Positions 9,367-18,661 of a DNA stretch of 64,000 bases are shown here, piece by piece. Positions within the stretch are counted from its first letter, which is position 1. Every line of letters begins with the position of its first letter. Below the pieces are notes generated by a model that was not told where the DNA came from, ran no database searches, and saw only the letters and a list, made by a program, of their open reading frames with translations. The DNA is from Dictyobacter formicarum. GTDB lineage: Bacteria > Chloroflexota > Ktedonobacteria > Ktedonobacterales > Ktedonobacteraceae. Made by a program: the position numbers and the translations under genes. The DNA lies in contig NZ_BNJJ01000018.1 in assembly GCF_016587435.1 (NCBI RefSeq), positions 117,096-181,095 on the forward strand, read 5' to 3'.

Positions 9367-10298
9367 TGGTGCAGTGCTTTCTGGAGGCAATCCAGCCTGC
9401 ACATCTGGAGGTCGCTCTCTCTGCCCTCGATTCGCTGGAAGCACGCGCTAAACAGGTAGAGAGCCAATGGCAGCGGCAAATTGAGCGCGCGCAATATGAA
9501 GCAGACCTGGCCCGGCGGCGCTACAAGGCGGTTGATCCAGACAATCGTTTGGTGGCTCGGAGCCTGGAGCGCGAATGGAATGAGAAACTGGCCGAGGTCG
9601 AAAAGCTGGAGCGCGAATATGCGCTGGGGCCCAAGCCAGCGGCTCTCTTGCTCACTCCTTCGCAACGCGAGCAGATTCGCAGCCTGGCCCACGATTTGCC
9701 AGCTATCTGGCACGCTCCCACGACGACCTTTGCTCAACGCAAACAATTGTTGCGCTGGTTGATGAAGGATGTGACGCTCTCGAAGCGTGGCAACGTCATT
9801 GATGTCGCCATTCGCTGGCAGACTGAGGCCCTCACGCGTCTTGCCATCCCACGTCACAAAATGTCGTGGGAAGAACGCCAAACGAGCCCGCAAGTGGTCG
9901 AGCGCGTGCGGGAGTTGTCTCCGGCACAGACCAATGCGCAGATTGCTGCTCTCCTGAATGAAGAAGGAGAGCGAGCTGGCATGGGAGGCTCGTTTACGGT
10001 CAGTAAAATTGAATGGATTCGCTACGCCTACCACATTCCTGCTGGATGCCCAGAGCGTCCGAAAGCCGCGCCAACTGGGCAGCGGGGAGATGGGCGCTAT
10101 TCGACGAAAGCTGCCGCCGAACTGCTCAACGTCGATGTCTCCACGATCGCCGACTGGTGCAAAATGGGACGGCTGGAGAGCGTGCGCTCGACTCCACTGG
10201 GACCACGCTGGATTACGCTTACCCACGAGATCATCGAGGCTCTGCGCAAGCCAGTCAAGCGACAGTGGAAGCACCGACATACTCGGCCTGCTTGCTAA
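9367..10298 (+). pseudogene. Large serine recombinase, C-terminal portion
   Basis: About 310 residues match the C-terminal region of large serine recombinases: the coiled-coil linker (ALSALDSLEARAKQVESQWQ, VARSLEREWNEKLAEVEKLE), a region ending in TFAQRKQLLRWLMKDV, then an MerR-like HTH (YSTKAAAELLNVDVSTIADW). The N-terminal resolvase domain with the nucleophilic Ser and most of the recombinase domain are absent, having been removed together with the IS insertion at 7154-9366. It cannot catalyse excision, so the parent element is frozen. Confidence 0.8.
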
Positions 10299-10412
10299 TG
10301 TATGGTAACGTAAGACTGTAGCGGTGGATCAGAGTTCCCGATCCACCAGGAGGAGAAGAAATGGAATCCCGAACATCGCTTGGAAAGAAGGGTAGTGTAC
10401 AGCGTCTATCGG

Positions 10413-10835
10413 AATCGAGAGTGGCCTTTGAGCACCGTTGCTCTTGGGGATATACACACGTCTGAGCGGTTGAGGGTGATACCCTCTTGCTTTCAGGTCG
10501 CGTATGGCTCGTGCTTTCTTTTCCGGCGTGTCCCAGATCACCTTGTCCACGCCGGGTGTCTTTTTCCCCTGGTTTTCCGTCACTCGCCGCACAGCCAGTG
10601 CTTTGCCGCTAAACGAGTGGGTTAAGATTCGTTGCAGGGCTTTCACCTTGCCCCATTTCTTTTCCTGAGTTGCCTTCACGATCCTGGCTTGGAGCCGACG
10701 CACTTCTCGCTGAGTGTGGTACCAGCGGATGCCGTGCCACTCTAACGAGTCGTGGAAGGATGCACCAGTAGCCGTTTCCTCATCAGAGTATTCTGTTGTG
10801 GACCTGGCTACCGCCATCTGCGTTTCCTCCTTCAT
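10413..10835 (-). pseudogene. ltrA: Group II intron reverse transcriptase, N-terminal portion
   Basis: The product begins MKEETQMAVARSTTEYSDE and contains RT domain 0-1 features: a basic helix region (WYHTQREVRRLQARIVKA), KALQRILTHSFSGKALAVRRVTENQGKKTPGVDKV and RRVYIPKSNGAQRPLSIP. It breaks exactly where the insert at 6876-10412 begins and reads 28 further foreign residues to a stop at 10329. Joined to the fragment at 5511-6875 it gives a protein of about 595 aa, the usual size of these enzymes. Confidence 0.85.
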
Positions 10836-11412
10836 CGTTTACCACTCCTTTTCGTGATGAAAGACCAGACGGAAGTCTGCCCGCTTTCGCGTGGGGAAGG
10901 TTCCCCTATCTGCTCCGTTACAGAACAGCTTTCGCTTTTTCCGCCCTCCTGTACCCGCCTCGCTATCGGCTCCCCTTGCGGGTGGCTTTCCCTTTCGGGA
11001 GCGGGACGGGCTTACCATGTTCTGCTTTTGTACCCCAATGGGTTAGGCTCTGCCTGTTCGCCGGTGAGAGTATGTCCACGATAGAGGAAGCTGGATACCT
11101 CTATGCCTCTCACATACCTTTTGGTTCAAGCCTGTCAGCATCTTTGGCTTGTTCGTCGTAACGACGTTTATCGGCAGTTCACGTGTGTTAGCCATACCAT
11201 TGAACCTTAGCCCCTCAACCGCATTGATGCTTACCGTTACGATTTTTCCTCACAGTTCCATCGCTCTCATTGAGAAAGGGTACATTGTTCCGAGAGCTTC
11301 CCACCCCGGAATTGCTCCCGACGCAGGTCTCGGTAAGGTACTGGTGGTGGAACACCAGGTTGAGCGCTGTTTAGCAGCCTCAACAGCTACAGAAGCAACT
11401 TCATGTCGCAAC
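10836..11412 (-). ncRNA. Group II intron 5' RNA (domains I-IV part)
   Basis: This 577-nt stretch between the IS3 exon and the intron protein is GC-rich, full of short complementary blocks (for example CCGCTCCCGAAAGGGAAAG on the minus strand near 10990) and has no gene. Its 5' end GTTGCGACATGAAG resembles the GUGCGAC start of bacterial group II introns, with one extra or changed base. Exact domain boundaries need folding. Confidence 0.65.
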
Positions 11413-11891
11413 CAGCTCACCACATATCGCGAGTACCAATCCAGGACAGCGACCAGGTACATCCATCCTTTGTTCAGACGGATATACGTGATGTCGATCC
11501 CCCAGATATAATTGGGTGTGCTTGCGATGACATTTTTGAGCAAATACGGATAGATGCTCGCTTGATGTGCTCGCTTGGAAAGATTCGGACCCGGGTATAT
11601 TGCCTCCAGCCCCATCTCTCGCATGTGTCGAGCTACAGCCTTATGGTTCACTTGTATCCCTTCAAGCTGTAACTGTTTCGTGATCTTGCGATACCCATAA
11701 AATGGATACGCAGTATAGATCTGGTCGATGCGGTGCTTAAGGGCAATCTCTTCTTGTGAAGGGGGAACCGGCTGGTAATACAAGCTGGACCGGTTCAAGC
11801 TCAATAACTCGGCCTGGGTGCTCACGGCTAGCTCCTCCCGGTTCCACTCAATCAGAGCTACTCGCTCATCACGACTCAAATGCTCTTGCAC
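11413..11891 (-). pseudogene. IS3-family transposase orfB, interrupted by group II intron
   Basis: The frame encodes the IS3 OrfB N-terminus: VSTQAELLSLNRSSLYYQP, the HTH_21 region (YPFYGYRKITKQLQLEG.QVNHKAV.R.MREMGL) and the rve integrase core start with NYIWGIDITYIRL (first Asp) and WMYLVAVLDWYSRYVVSW. It then runs into the intron RNA and stops at 11250. The second Asp and the Glu of the catalytic triad are therefore missing. Confidence 0.85.
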
Positions 11892-12198
11892 CTTTTTTTT
11901 TCAGCCAACCAAGCTGGGTGCTTAGTCGACCAATCTCTGCATATAACCCTTCTCGTTCTCTTTCCCATTCCGCTTCTTTCGCTGCTTGATCCTGTACCAT
12001 GCGGTCATCAAAGAGCGCTGGTAAACCAGCCAGGGCTTGATCACGCCAACGAGAGATCACATTCACATGCGTCCCGTATTCTGAAGCAATCTGCGAGAGA
12101 GATTTTTCTTCTCGCAAAATTTCTTTCACGACTTTGATTTTAAACTCGGTTGTATACGTTTTTCTGATTGTTGTCATCTCTTCCCTTTCCACCTTCAA
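11869..12198 (-). CDS. IS3-family transposase orfA
   Basis: The 109-aa protein has an HTH_Tnp_1 domain (TYTTEFKIKVVKEILREEKSLSQIASEYG, HVNVISRWRDQAL) and a leucine-zipper-like coiled coil (EREREGLYAEIGRLSTQLGWLKKK). A run of nine A on the minus strand (11901-11893) near its end is the likely -1 frameshift site that would fuse it to orfB, which starts in the overlapping frame. Intact, but its orfB partner is interrupted. Confidence 0.85.
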   Translation of the reverse strand: MKVEREEMTTIRKTYTTEFKIKVVKEILREEKSLSQIASEYGTHVNVISRWRDQALAGLPALFDDRMVQDQAAKEAEWEREREGLYAEIGRLSTQLGWLKKKGARAFES

Positions 12199-12235
12199 AC
12201 CTCCATTTTTTTGTCTTATTCTATGGGTTCATTAT

Positions 12236-12600
12236 AAATTTCAAGAACAACGAGAACCAACAGGTCAGCATCTTGTCAAGGATATTACAGAAGGCTTACA
12301 CTGGCTCTGGCGACAACCACTCCTGCGAGTGATGGCTCTTGTGACTTCTGGATCTGTTTTTTTTGGGGCTGGTCTAACACTTATTGTAATTATTATTGCA
12401 CAGTCTCATCAAGCATCTAGTGAAGTAATTGGTATCATTTTTAGTATTGGGGGTATTGGAGGAATTATTGGATCAATGATAGCACCGAAGGTTCAAAAAC
12501 ATGTTCGTTTTGCTTATGTGGTCTTAGGAATATCCTGGCTCTTTGCATTGCTATGGATATCCTTGATAATATTGCCATCGCCACTATTGCTTGGCTGTGA
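12236..12600 (+). pseudogene. MFS exporter fragment
   Basis: The plus strand encodes a piece of an MFS_3/EntS-type drug exporter: FQEQREPTGQHLVKDITEG, LHWLWRQPLLRVMALVTSG, and two hydrophobic segments (FFGAGLTLIVIIIAQ, VIGIIFSIGGIGGIIGSMIA). It is cut by IS3 at its 5' side and by IS1 at its 3' side. No remainder was found beyond either element. Confidence 0.8.
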
Positions 12601-13375
12601 GTAGTGGTTAGGTGGTAAGTGATGAGGTAGAATTGAGGTATGATTCAAGAAACGATGACATACGTCTGCCGCGTCTGTAGAAGTACAAATATTGTCAAAA
12701 ATGGAACCAATCATTGTGGGAACGCTCAATACCATTGCAAGGACTGTGGCACCTATCGTGTTCTCATACCAAAGCAAGCGTATTCAGAAACTGAGCAACA
12801 AACGGCGCTGCGGGCTTGCCTAGAGCGGTGTAGCCTGCGTGGAGTGGCACGAATCTTTGCTATGGCACGGCCAACCATTGTGGCGTGGCTCAAAGTGCAC
12901 GTCCAAAACTTGCCTGATGTCAAAGAAACCCTTCTGCCTGCGACCCCAGATGATGTGCTCGAACTCGATGAAATGTGGAGTTTTGTACGCAAAAAAGACC
13001 AGGCACGATGGTTGTGGACGGCGATGTGCCGCCGAACCCGCCAAATCGTCGCCTTTGCCATTGGAGACCGAAGCAAAGCGACCTGCCTTCGGTTATGGCA
13101 AGCCATCCCTTATGAATACAAACACTGCCATACCTTCGGTGATTTTTGGCATGCCTATCACTATGTGTTCCCAGCTGAAACCCATCATTGTGTTGGGAAG
13201 GAAACTGGGGAGACTGCGTATATGGAACGCTGGAACAACACCTTGCGTCAACGAGTAGGCCGCTACGTTCGACAAACGTTGTCCTTTTCCAAATCTGACG
13301 AATCTCATGAGATGGTTACCAAGTGGTTTATTGTTCAGTATAATTTGGGTTTATCACTTACCATCTAACCACTAC
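12601..13375 (+). mobile_element. IS1-family insertion sequence
   Basis: Ends GTAGTGGTTAGRTGGTAAGT lie at 12601 and, inverted, at 13375, framing a single IS1 transposase. At 775 bp the element is of normal IS1 size. The flanking bases (TGGCTGTGA and CCGAGAGGC) do not form a target duplication. Confidence 0.88.
12640..13368 (+). CDS. IS1-family transposase (single ORF)
   Basis: The 242-aa protein has the IS1 InsA-like zinc finger (CRVCRST...CKDCGTYRV), an HTH (SLRGVARIFAMARPTIVAWLK) and the InsB catalytic region with LELDEMWSFVRKKDQARWLW, HTFGDFWHAYHYVFP and YMERWNNTLRQRVGRYVRQTLSFSKS. The two classical IS1 frames are fused without frameshift, as in many non-enterobacterial copies. It appears complete. 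Confidence 0.9.
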   Translation: MIQETMTYVCRVCRSTNIVKNGTNHCGNAQYHCKDCGTYRVLIPKQAYSETEQQTALRACLERCSLRGVARIFAMARPTIVAWLKVHVQNLPDVKETLLPATPDDVLELDEMWSFVRKKDQARWLWTAMCRRTRQIVAFAIGDRSKATCLRLWQAIPYEYKHCHTFGDFWHAYHYVFPAETHHCVGKETGETAYMERWNNTLRQRVGRYVRQTLSFSKSDESHEMVTKWFIVQYNLGLSLTI

Positions 13376-13431
13376 CCGAGAGGCCAGGCTGCGCTGGCCA
13401 CCACATTGTTTGGAGTGGCTCTTTAAGAAAG

Positions 13432-13630
13432 ATGGTGAGGAACAATCACGCCCAGTTTTCTCCGTTGCCATTTCTTGCAACACAACCGTTGACAGTTTGT
13501 CTAAACGGGATGGCCGAAGGTCACGTGATCAAGCTAAAATTGATTAAAAGGATGGGATACGGGCGAGCTGGTTTTCCACTCCTCCGTAAGCGTATCCTAT
13601 ATCTCTCTAGCTGGAGTAGCCATCAGTGGC
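13432..13630 (+). pseudogene. ISL3-family transposase, C-terminal remnant
   Basis: The block NGMAEGHVIKLKLIKRMGYG followed by RAGFPLLRKR is the C-terminal signature of ISL3 transposases. Little upstream sequence is recognisable; the remnant abuts the IS1 right end at 13375. Confidence 0.7.
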
Positions 13631-13755
13631 GAACACGCTCGTCTAGCCAACGAATGCCTCTTCCCCCAACTGACTTGTTTTTGAAAGCAAGCGAGGACAA
13701 AGCCCGAAAATGGTCAAAAGCCAATTTTGTGTCAAATTACACATTACAAGAATAG

Positions 13756-14139
13756 CCCACTAAAAAATAGTATTTAAAGCGTTCTCTAACTGGAATGTGC
13801 ATCTCGTTGTGTAACTCGTGGGTATATAAGCGTTTAAGGGCCATCCTTGAGCACAAGAACCCTTTTTTCTCCTTGGGACTTTGAAATCGCCACGATAGCC
13901 GGCAATGGGAGATTAAACTACAAACAAAGTTATGGTATAATTTTTTTTGTATAGCGGGATAGAGAAGCAATCCCTGATCGAAGAACGGCGTATCGTGCCC
14001 TTCCTTTTCAGTAGGTACTTCCATAAGAGCTTCATTTGCATAAGCTTTGTGGGAATGTGCGACTCCTTTAGTGTTCTCTGTTGTTATCAGTGTTACGAGG
14101 TGTGGTATTGAGAAGCGGTATTTTGCAAGAGAGAAGTAA
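13756..14139. other. Intergenic region upstream of the LuxR-type regulator
   Basis: It contains a solo IS end at 13803-13822 but no gene. A moderate ribosome site (AGAGAAGTAA) precedes the ATG at 14140. Confidence 0.4.
13803..13822. repeat. Solo IS terminal repeat
   Basis: CTCGTTGTGTAACTCGTGGG differs at only a few bases from the right end of the IS at 7154-9366. No transposase is attached, so it is a relic of a deleted or recombined copy. Confidence 0.55.
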
Positions 14140-17100
14140 ATGCGTATGGGACTACCACTTCATACACCTATCTCCTGCCCTATCCTCATTGGTCGCCACC
14201 AGCAACTCGAAGCTCTTATTCATCTTATCAAGCAAGCGTGTAGTGGCCAAGGTCAGACAGTACTTCTCGCGGGCGAGGCCGGAATTGGCAAATCACGGCT
14301 CGTTACCGAAGTTATTGCCAGGCTTCCGCTATTGCAGCAGCAATCAGAATACTCTGCTGTGACGATTGTGAAAGGGCGCTGTTTTGAACCAGATCATGCC
14401 TATCCCTATGCACCTGTATTGGATGCATTGGAGAGCGTGTTCGCTTCCCACTCTCCGGAGGCGCTTGCGACGTGTGTGGGACCAGCCTGCCCCGAGCTGA
14501 TACAACTCTATCCTGCCTTCTCTTCCCTCTGGCCGGCATGTACGTCTGCTCCGGCGCTTGATGCAGACCAGGAGAAACGTCGTCTCTTTCAGGCACTTAC
14601 CCATTTCTTGATGCGTCTGTCTGCTGGCAAGCCCCTGATCCTCTTCATCGAAGACATTCATTGGAGTGATGAGACGAGCCTGGAGTTTTTGCTCTACCTG
14701 GCCCATCGTCTCACATCCCGCCCTTTTCTCCTCCTTCTCACCTATCGAAATGAGGAAGTCCGTCCGGAATTGACGCGTTTTCTTGCTCAATTGGACCGCT
14801 CTCGTCTTGCGATAGAGGTGCCATTGACGCGCCTGAGCATTGCTGATGTGGGGATGATGATTCGGGAGATCTTCGCACTTCCCCATCCGGCTCATACTGA
14901 CTTTCTCAACATGATCTTTGCATTGACGGATGGCAATCCTTTTTTTATCGAAGAGGTTTTGAAATCCCTCGAGATGGACGGTGACGTCTTTTATGCGGAT
15001 GGTCGATGGAAGCGCAAGCCCCTGAACGCGTTACATATTCCCAGAAGCGTGCAGATTGCCGTTCAGCGGCGTCTTGATCATGTGACTCCTGCTGCCAGAG
15101 AACTGCTTGCTGTTGCTGCCGTGATCGGACAACGTTTTTCCTTTCCCTTGTTGCAGCAACTAACCCGGCAAGATGAACGTAAGATGCTTGATCTCATCAA
15201 AGAGCTGATCAAAGCACAACTCATTGTTGAAGAATCAGAGGATGTCTTTCTGTTCCGCCATGCCCTGACACGACAAGCCATGTATAACGACTTGCTCGCA
15301 CGAGAACGTAAAGCCCACCATCTTGCCATTGCACAAACCCTTGTGGCCATATCTCCTGATGTTCCTGACACCCTTCTTGCTGACCTTGCGTACCACTTCT
15401 ACATGGCGGGTGAGTGGGCCAGTGTGCTGGAGTATGCGCCGCGAGCCGGCATGCAGGCGCAACAGCTCTACTCATTGCGGGCCGCCTGCGAGCATTTTAC
15501 GCACGCCCTGGAAGCAGCTCATCACCTGGCTGTCCCTCCCCCCCTCAGTGTCTACCGTGCCCGGGCACAGGCATACGGTATGCTCAGTGAATTCGAACTA
15601 GCAAGCCATGATTACGAGCAGGCGCTAACAGCCGCACGAGCCCTCAACGATCGTACAATGGAATGGCATTGCCTCAACTCGCAAGGGGTCCTCTGGACTG
15701 GACACCACTATCTACGGGCTGGTGACTTCTTCCAGCAGGCCTTAGAACTGGCCCGCGTGATGGATGACCCTTCCATCCTGGGGCAGAGTCTGAACCGATT
15801 AGGCAATTGGCATATGAATATGGAAGAACTGCCGGAAGCATTGCGCTACCATCAAGCAGCCCTGACCATTTTTCAAGAGAGGAATGATGTCCAGCGCCTG
15901 GCTGAAACATGGGACCTGCTGGGTCTCACACAGCTTGTGAGCGGTCATCTGCAAGAAGGTGCACACGCGTGTGAGCAGGCTATTGTACTTTTCCGCCAGA
16001 GTGGCAATCAGCCAGGGCTGATTTCCTGTTTAGCAACACGGGGGATGAGTGGAGCCAGTTATCTCTTGTATCCTCCTCTTTTCTCCTCAGCACATAGGTC
16101 TGAGCTTCTCCGTTGTGGAGAGGAAGCGCTCATGATTGCGCGTATGATCGGCTGGAGGATTGCTGAAATCAATGCCCTGGTGTACCTCGGATTGAGTCTG
16201 GGACCGCTGGGCGAATTTGAGCGTGCGCTGGAGCTGGCTCGGACAGGACTGGCTCTCGCGGTTGAAATGGAACATCATGTCTGGGTTGCCTTCGCGCACT
16301 TGCTGCTGGGTGCGCTCTTCCTCGATTGCCTGGCCTTGCGTGAGGCACAACATCATCTGGAACATGCATTGACACTGGGGAAGGAGATTGGGGCCTCACT
16401 TCTACTCGATGTCGTCGCCGGTTTTCTGGCCTCAACGTATATCGCGCAGCAATCCCTGTCCCAGGCTGCAACACTCCTTGATACTCTTTGTGGCCCCAAC
16501 CTGCCGAGGCATACGCAGATGCAACGCCTCATCTGGTGTGCGCGAGCGGAGCTAGCGCTGGCGCGCCATGAACCGGCCGAGGCGCTTGCCATCATCGAAG
16601 ACACGATTGCCTCTACCGCGTCTGAAGGACATGAACCTGGAATTTCTCCACGCCTCTGGCACGTGCGAGCCGAGGCGCTGGCCGCACTTGGGCGTGTGGA
16701 GGAGGCCCAGGCGATGTTAGAAGCAGCGCTGGAAGCTGCACATACGCAATGCCTCCGGCCACTCTATTGGCGCATCAGTATCTCGTATGGCACCATTTTG
16801 CGGGCGCAAGGCTGGAGAAAACAGGCTGCTCAGGCATTTGCCGAGGCACACCGGACCATTGAGGAACTGGCTATGAACATCTCGGATGCCGCACAGCGAG
16901 AGCATTTCCTGAGGCAGGCCAGGACACAGCTTCCCCCCTTGCCGACTCCATCCCCACGGCAGCTTGCAAAACAGACATATGGAGGACTGACCGCACGTGA
17001 GCGTCAGGTTGCCGCCTTGATTGCCCAGGGCACATCCAATCATGATCTCGCCAACCGCTTAAGCCTGAGTGAACGGACTGTCGAGAAGCATATCGAACGC

Positions 17101-17178
17101 ATCCTGCTAAAGCTGAACTTTACGTCGCGCACCCAGATCGCCGTATGGGCCAGTGAAAAAGGCCTGCTGGACAACTGA
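14140..17178 (+). CDS. AAA ATPase-TPR-LuxR transcriptional regulator (LAL/MalT-like)
   Basis: The 1012-aa protein has an N-terminal AAA_16 ATPase with Walker A GEAGIGKS (about 45-52) and Walker B LILFIEDIHWSD (about 166-177). A long TPR-like helical middle follows, with YHQAALTIFQERNDVQRLAETWD-type repeats (residues about 450-900). The protein ends with a LuxR HTH (LTARERQVAALIAQG, LANRLSLSERTVEKHIERIL; about 945-1005). This is the STAND-type architecture of large ATP-dependent activators that bind an inducer in the TPR region. A decayed paralogue lies at 19364-20316. It ends 4 bp before the convergent kinase gene. The target genes are unknown. Confidence 0.93.
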   Translation: MRMGLPLHTPISCPILIGRHQQLEALIHLIKQACSGQGQTVLLAGEAGIGKSRLVTEVIARLPLLQQQSEYSAVTIVKGRCFEPDHAYPYAPVLDALESVFASHSPEALATCVGPACPELIQLYPAFSSLWPACTSAPALDADQEKRRLFQALTHFLMRLSAGKPLILFIEDIHWSDETSLEFLLYLAHRLTSRPFLLLLTYRNEEVRPELTRFLAQLDRSRLAIEVPLTRLSIADVGMMIREIFALPHPAHTDFLNMIFALTDGNPFFIEEVLKSLEMDGDVFYADGRWKRKPLNALHIPRSVQIAVQRRLDHVTPAARELLAVAAVIGQRFSFPLLQQLTRQDERKMLDLIKELIKAQLIVEESEDVFLFRHALTRQAMYNDLLARERKAHHLAIAQTLVAISPDVPDTLLADLAYHFYMAGEWASVLEYAPRAGMQAQQLYSLRAACEHFTHALEAAHHLAVPPPLSVYRARAQAYGMLSEFELASHDYEQALTAARALNDRTMEWHCLNSQGVLWTGHHYLRAGDFFQQALELARVMDDPSILGQSLNRLGNWHMNMEELPEALRYHQAALTIFQERNDVQRLAETWDLLGLTQLVSGHLQEGAHACEQAIVLFRQSGNQPGLISCLATRGMSGASYLLYPPLFSSAHRSELLRCGEEALMIARMIGWRIAEINALVYLGLSLGPLGEFERALELARTGLALAVEMEHHVWVAFAHLLLGALFLDCLALREAQHHLEHALTLGKEIGASLLLDVVAGFLASTYIAQQSLSQAATLLDTLCGPNLPRHTQMQRLIWCARAELALARHEPAEALAIIEDTIASTASEGHEPGISPRLWHVRAEALAALGRVEEAQAMLEAALEAAHTQCLRPLYWRISISYGTILRAQGWRKQAAQAFAEAHRTIEELAMNISDAAQREHFLRQARTQLPPLPTPSPRQLAKQTYGGLTARERQVAALIAQGTSNHDLANRLSLSERTVEKHIERILLKLNFTSRTQIAVWASEKGLLDN

Positions 17179-17182
17179 CTGC

Positions 17183-18661
17183 TTATTTTCTTAGCCAGCT
17201 AAGTAGAAGAAGAAGTCCACCGATTACCACGAAAAATATGCCAGTAGCAATTTGCATAGGGTCATTGGCAAAGACTAATCCAGTCGCAAGTATTAACATA
17301 CCAACCAGTTCAACAATACCTCCGATCCATTTTCCCACAACAGCAGGCACCCACTTGTAATACAGGTACAATCCGAGAAGTGTTATCGGCGTGCCAATTA
17401 CAAAGCCAGTGGATGGATTCCCATAATAATAACCTTTCGCATTAAGTATAATTATTTGTATACCACCGGAAAGAAAACTTATGCATCCTAAAGCGATCAC
17501 GAAAATGCTCAGAATTGTACCCAGCACACGGAGAAAGGTATTACCAGACTTCTTCTGGGCGGATGGTAGTGAGGGTGATGAGGGTGCATATTGTGTTGGC
17601 GTGAGTGTTGATTGTGGATAGTAGGTTTGTACTGTAGAACCGGGGCCAGCCACTCTCTCTGGATTGTCTTCCACTCTTCTCTCGTTTGCTTTGGCAGTTT
17701 GAGATGCGATAGGTGCAGAATAATCAATACGCAGCAATTCGGTTTTCACTTCCAGCATATTAGCGGGTCGCTTGTTTATATCCGAATCCAGCATTCTCAT
17801 AATCAATGACTCAAGGCCTACGGGCAATGACACACCAAGCGAACTAACGGTTGGAAATTGAAACGGTGTAATTGAGGGATCACGGCCAGTAAGCAACTGG
17901 TGTAAGGTCACACCTAAGCTGTAGATATCAGAGCGTGGCGTCGTCTGAGCCTTCCCAAATTGTTCTGGTGGTGCATAGCCAGCTGTCCCATAGTTGGCCG
18001 TATCTTTTACCTTACCCGGATTGAAGTGACGAGCAATGCCAAAATCAATCAGATAGATGGCTCCTCTGCTCGTACGTATAATGTTCGAAGGTTTGAGGTC
18101 ACGGAAAATGATAGGAGGCTGCTGAGTATGTAAATAATCGAGAACACTGCACAACTCGCTACCAATCTTTATAACTTCGGAGACAGGAAATTTTCCACTG
18201 CTTGTTTTCTCCAGCGCATGCTCTAAGGATGCGCCCTCAATAAAACTCATCACCAAATACCAGCGCCCTGCTTCAGAAAAGTGATCATAGATACTTGGCA
18301 AATTGGGATGATGTAATTTCGCCAGCATCAATGCCTCTTGTTTAAACATTTCTGCAGCATCAGTGACCTCGTTCGGATAGAGCGAAACCATGCCCATTTC
18401 TTTAATAGCAACCAGGCGATTGCCTAGTAAGGTATCTTCGGCTTTGTAAACAGCACCCATTCCGCCTTGAGCAATCGACAAGAGAATCTGGTAGCGTCCA
18501 TTGAGGTATTGCCCTTGAGCAAGTCGGCCTGTTGCACCTATAGGTGCAACACTTATGGATGAGGTGCCTCGATCAAGTGCTTTGCCACAACTAAAGCAAA
18601 AAGAGGCTTGTGAACGGTTAGCAGCTCCGCAGGTAGAGCAATATATAGTCGTGTCTGGCAT
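17183..18661 (-). CDS. Zinc-ribbon Ser/Thr protein kinase with C-terminal membrane segments
   Basis: The 492-aa protein starts with a zinc ribbon (IYCSTCGAANRSQ, FCFSCGKAL), then a Hanks-type kinase domain (about 50-310): glycine loop IAQGGMGAVYKAED, Lys in VAIKEM, FRDLKPSN (Phe where most kinases have His), LIDFGIARHF, and the APE-like GYAPPEQFGKAQTTPRSDIYSLG. A Pro/Ser-rich linker leads to about four hydrophobic segments (390-490), so the kinase faces the cytoplasm and is membrane-tethered at the C-terminus. It is convergent with the LuxR-type regulator. Substrates are unknown. Confidence 0.92.
   Translation of the reverse strand: MPDTTIYCSTCGAANRSQASFCFSCGKALDRGTSSISVAPIGATGRLAQGQYLNGRYQILLSIAQGGMGAVYKAEDTLLGNRLVAIKEMGMVSLYPNEVTDAAEMFKQEALMLAKLHHPNLPSIYDHFSEAGRWYLVMSFIEGASLEHALEKTSSGKFPVSEVIKIGSELCSVLDYLHTQQPPIIFRDLKPSNIIRTSRGAIYLIDFGIARHFNPGKVKDTANYGTAGYAPPEQFGKAQTTPRSDIYSLGVTLHQLLTGRDPSITPFQFPTVSSLGVSLPVGLESLIMRMLDSDINKRPANMLEVKTELLRIDYSAPIASQTAKANERRVEDNPERVAGPGSTVQTYYPQSTLTPTQYAPSSPSLPSAQKKSGNTFLRVLGTILSIFVIALGCISFLSGGIQIIILNAKGYYYGNPSTGFVIGTPITLLGLYLYYKWVPAVVGKWIGGIVELVGMLILATGLVFANDPMQIATGIFFVVIGGLLLLLSWLRK

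Larger units (their letters stand above)
6876..10412 (+). mobile_element. Large serine-recombinase element inserted in the intron ORF
   Basis: Joining 10413 (minus, ...RPLSIP) to 6875 (PVVVDRCLQAM...) restores the intron RT, which fixes the ends of a 3.5-kb insert. Both junctions share a GG (CC on the minus strand) dinucleotide, as expected for the crossover core of a large serine recombinase. The ends carry related inward sequences, CAGCACACTACC near 6884 and GGTAGTGTACAGC near 10391. Cargo is a DUF5372-like gene and a recombinase, both plus strand and both damaged by a later IS. Confidence 0.7.
5456..11412 (-). mobile_element. Group II intron, interrupted and 3'-truncated
   Basis: Read on the minus strand, an intron RNA begins at 11412 with GTTGCGACATGAAG, directly after the IS3 orfB sequence encoding SRYVVSW. 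It is followed by about 570 nt of structured intron RNA and the intron-encoded protein, which is split at 10413/6875 by a serine-recombinase element. The 3' end (domains V-VI and the 3' exon) is not found between the protein stop at 5511 and the ISL3 end at 5455. The intron cannot splice as it stands. Confidence 0.75.
11413..12235 (-). mobile_element. IS3-family element, 5' portion (split by the intron)
   Basis: It contains orfA and the first part of orfB on the minus strand. The right end lies near 12230, where similarity to an MFS gene begins. The left half of the element is beyond the intron and is not found in the window. Confidence 0.75.
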
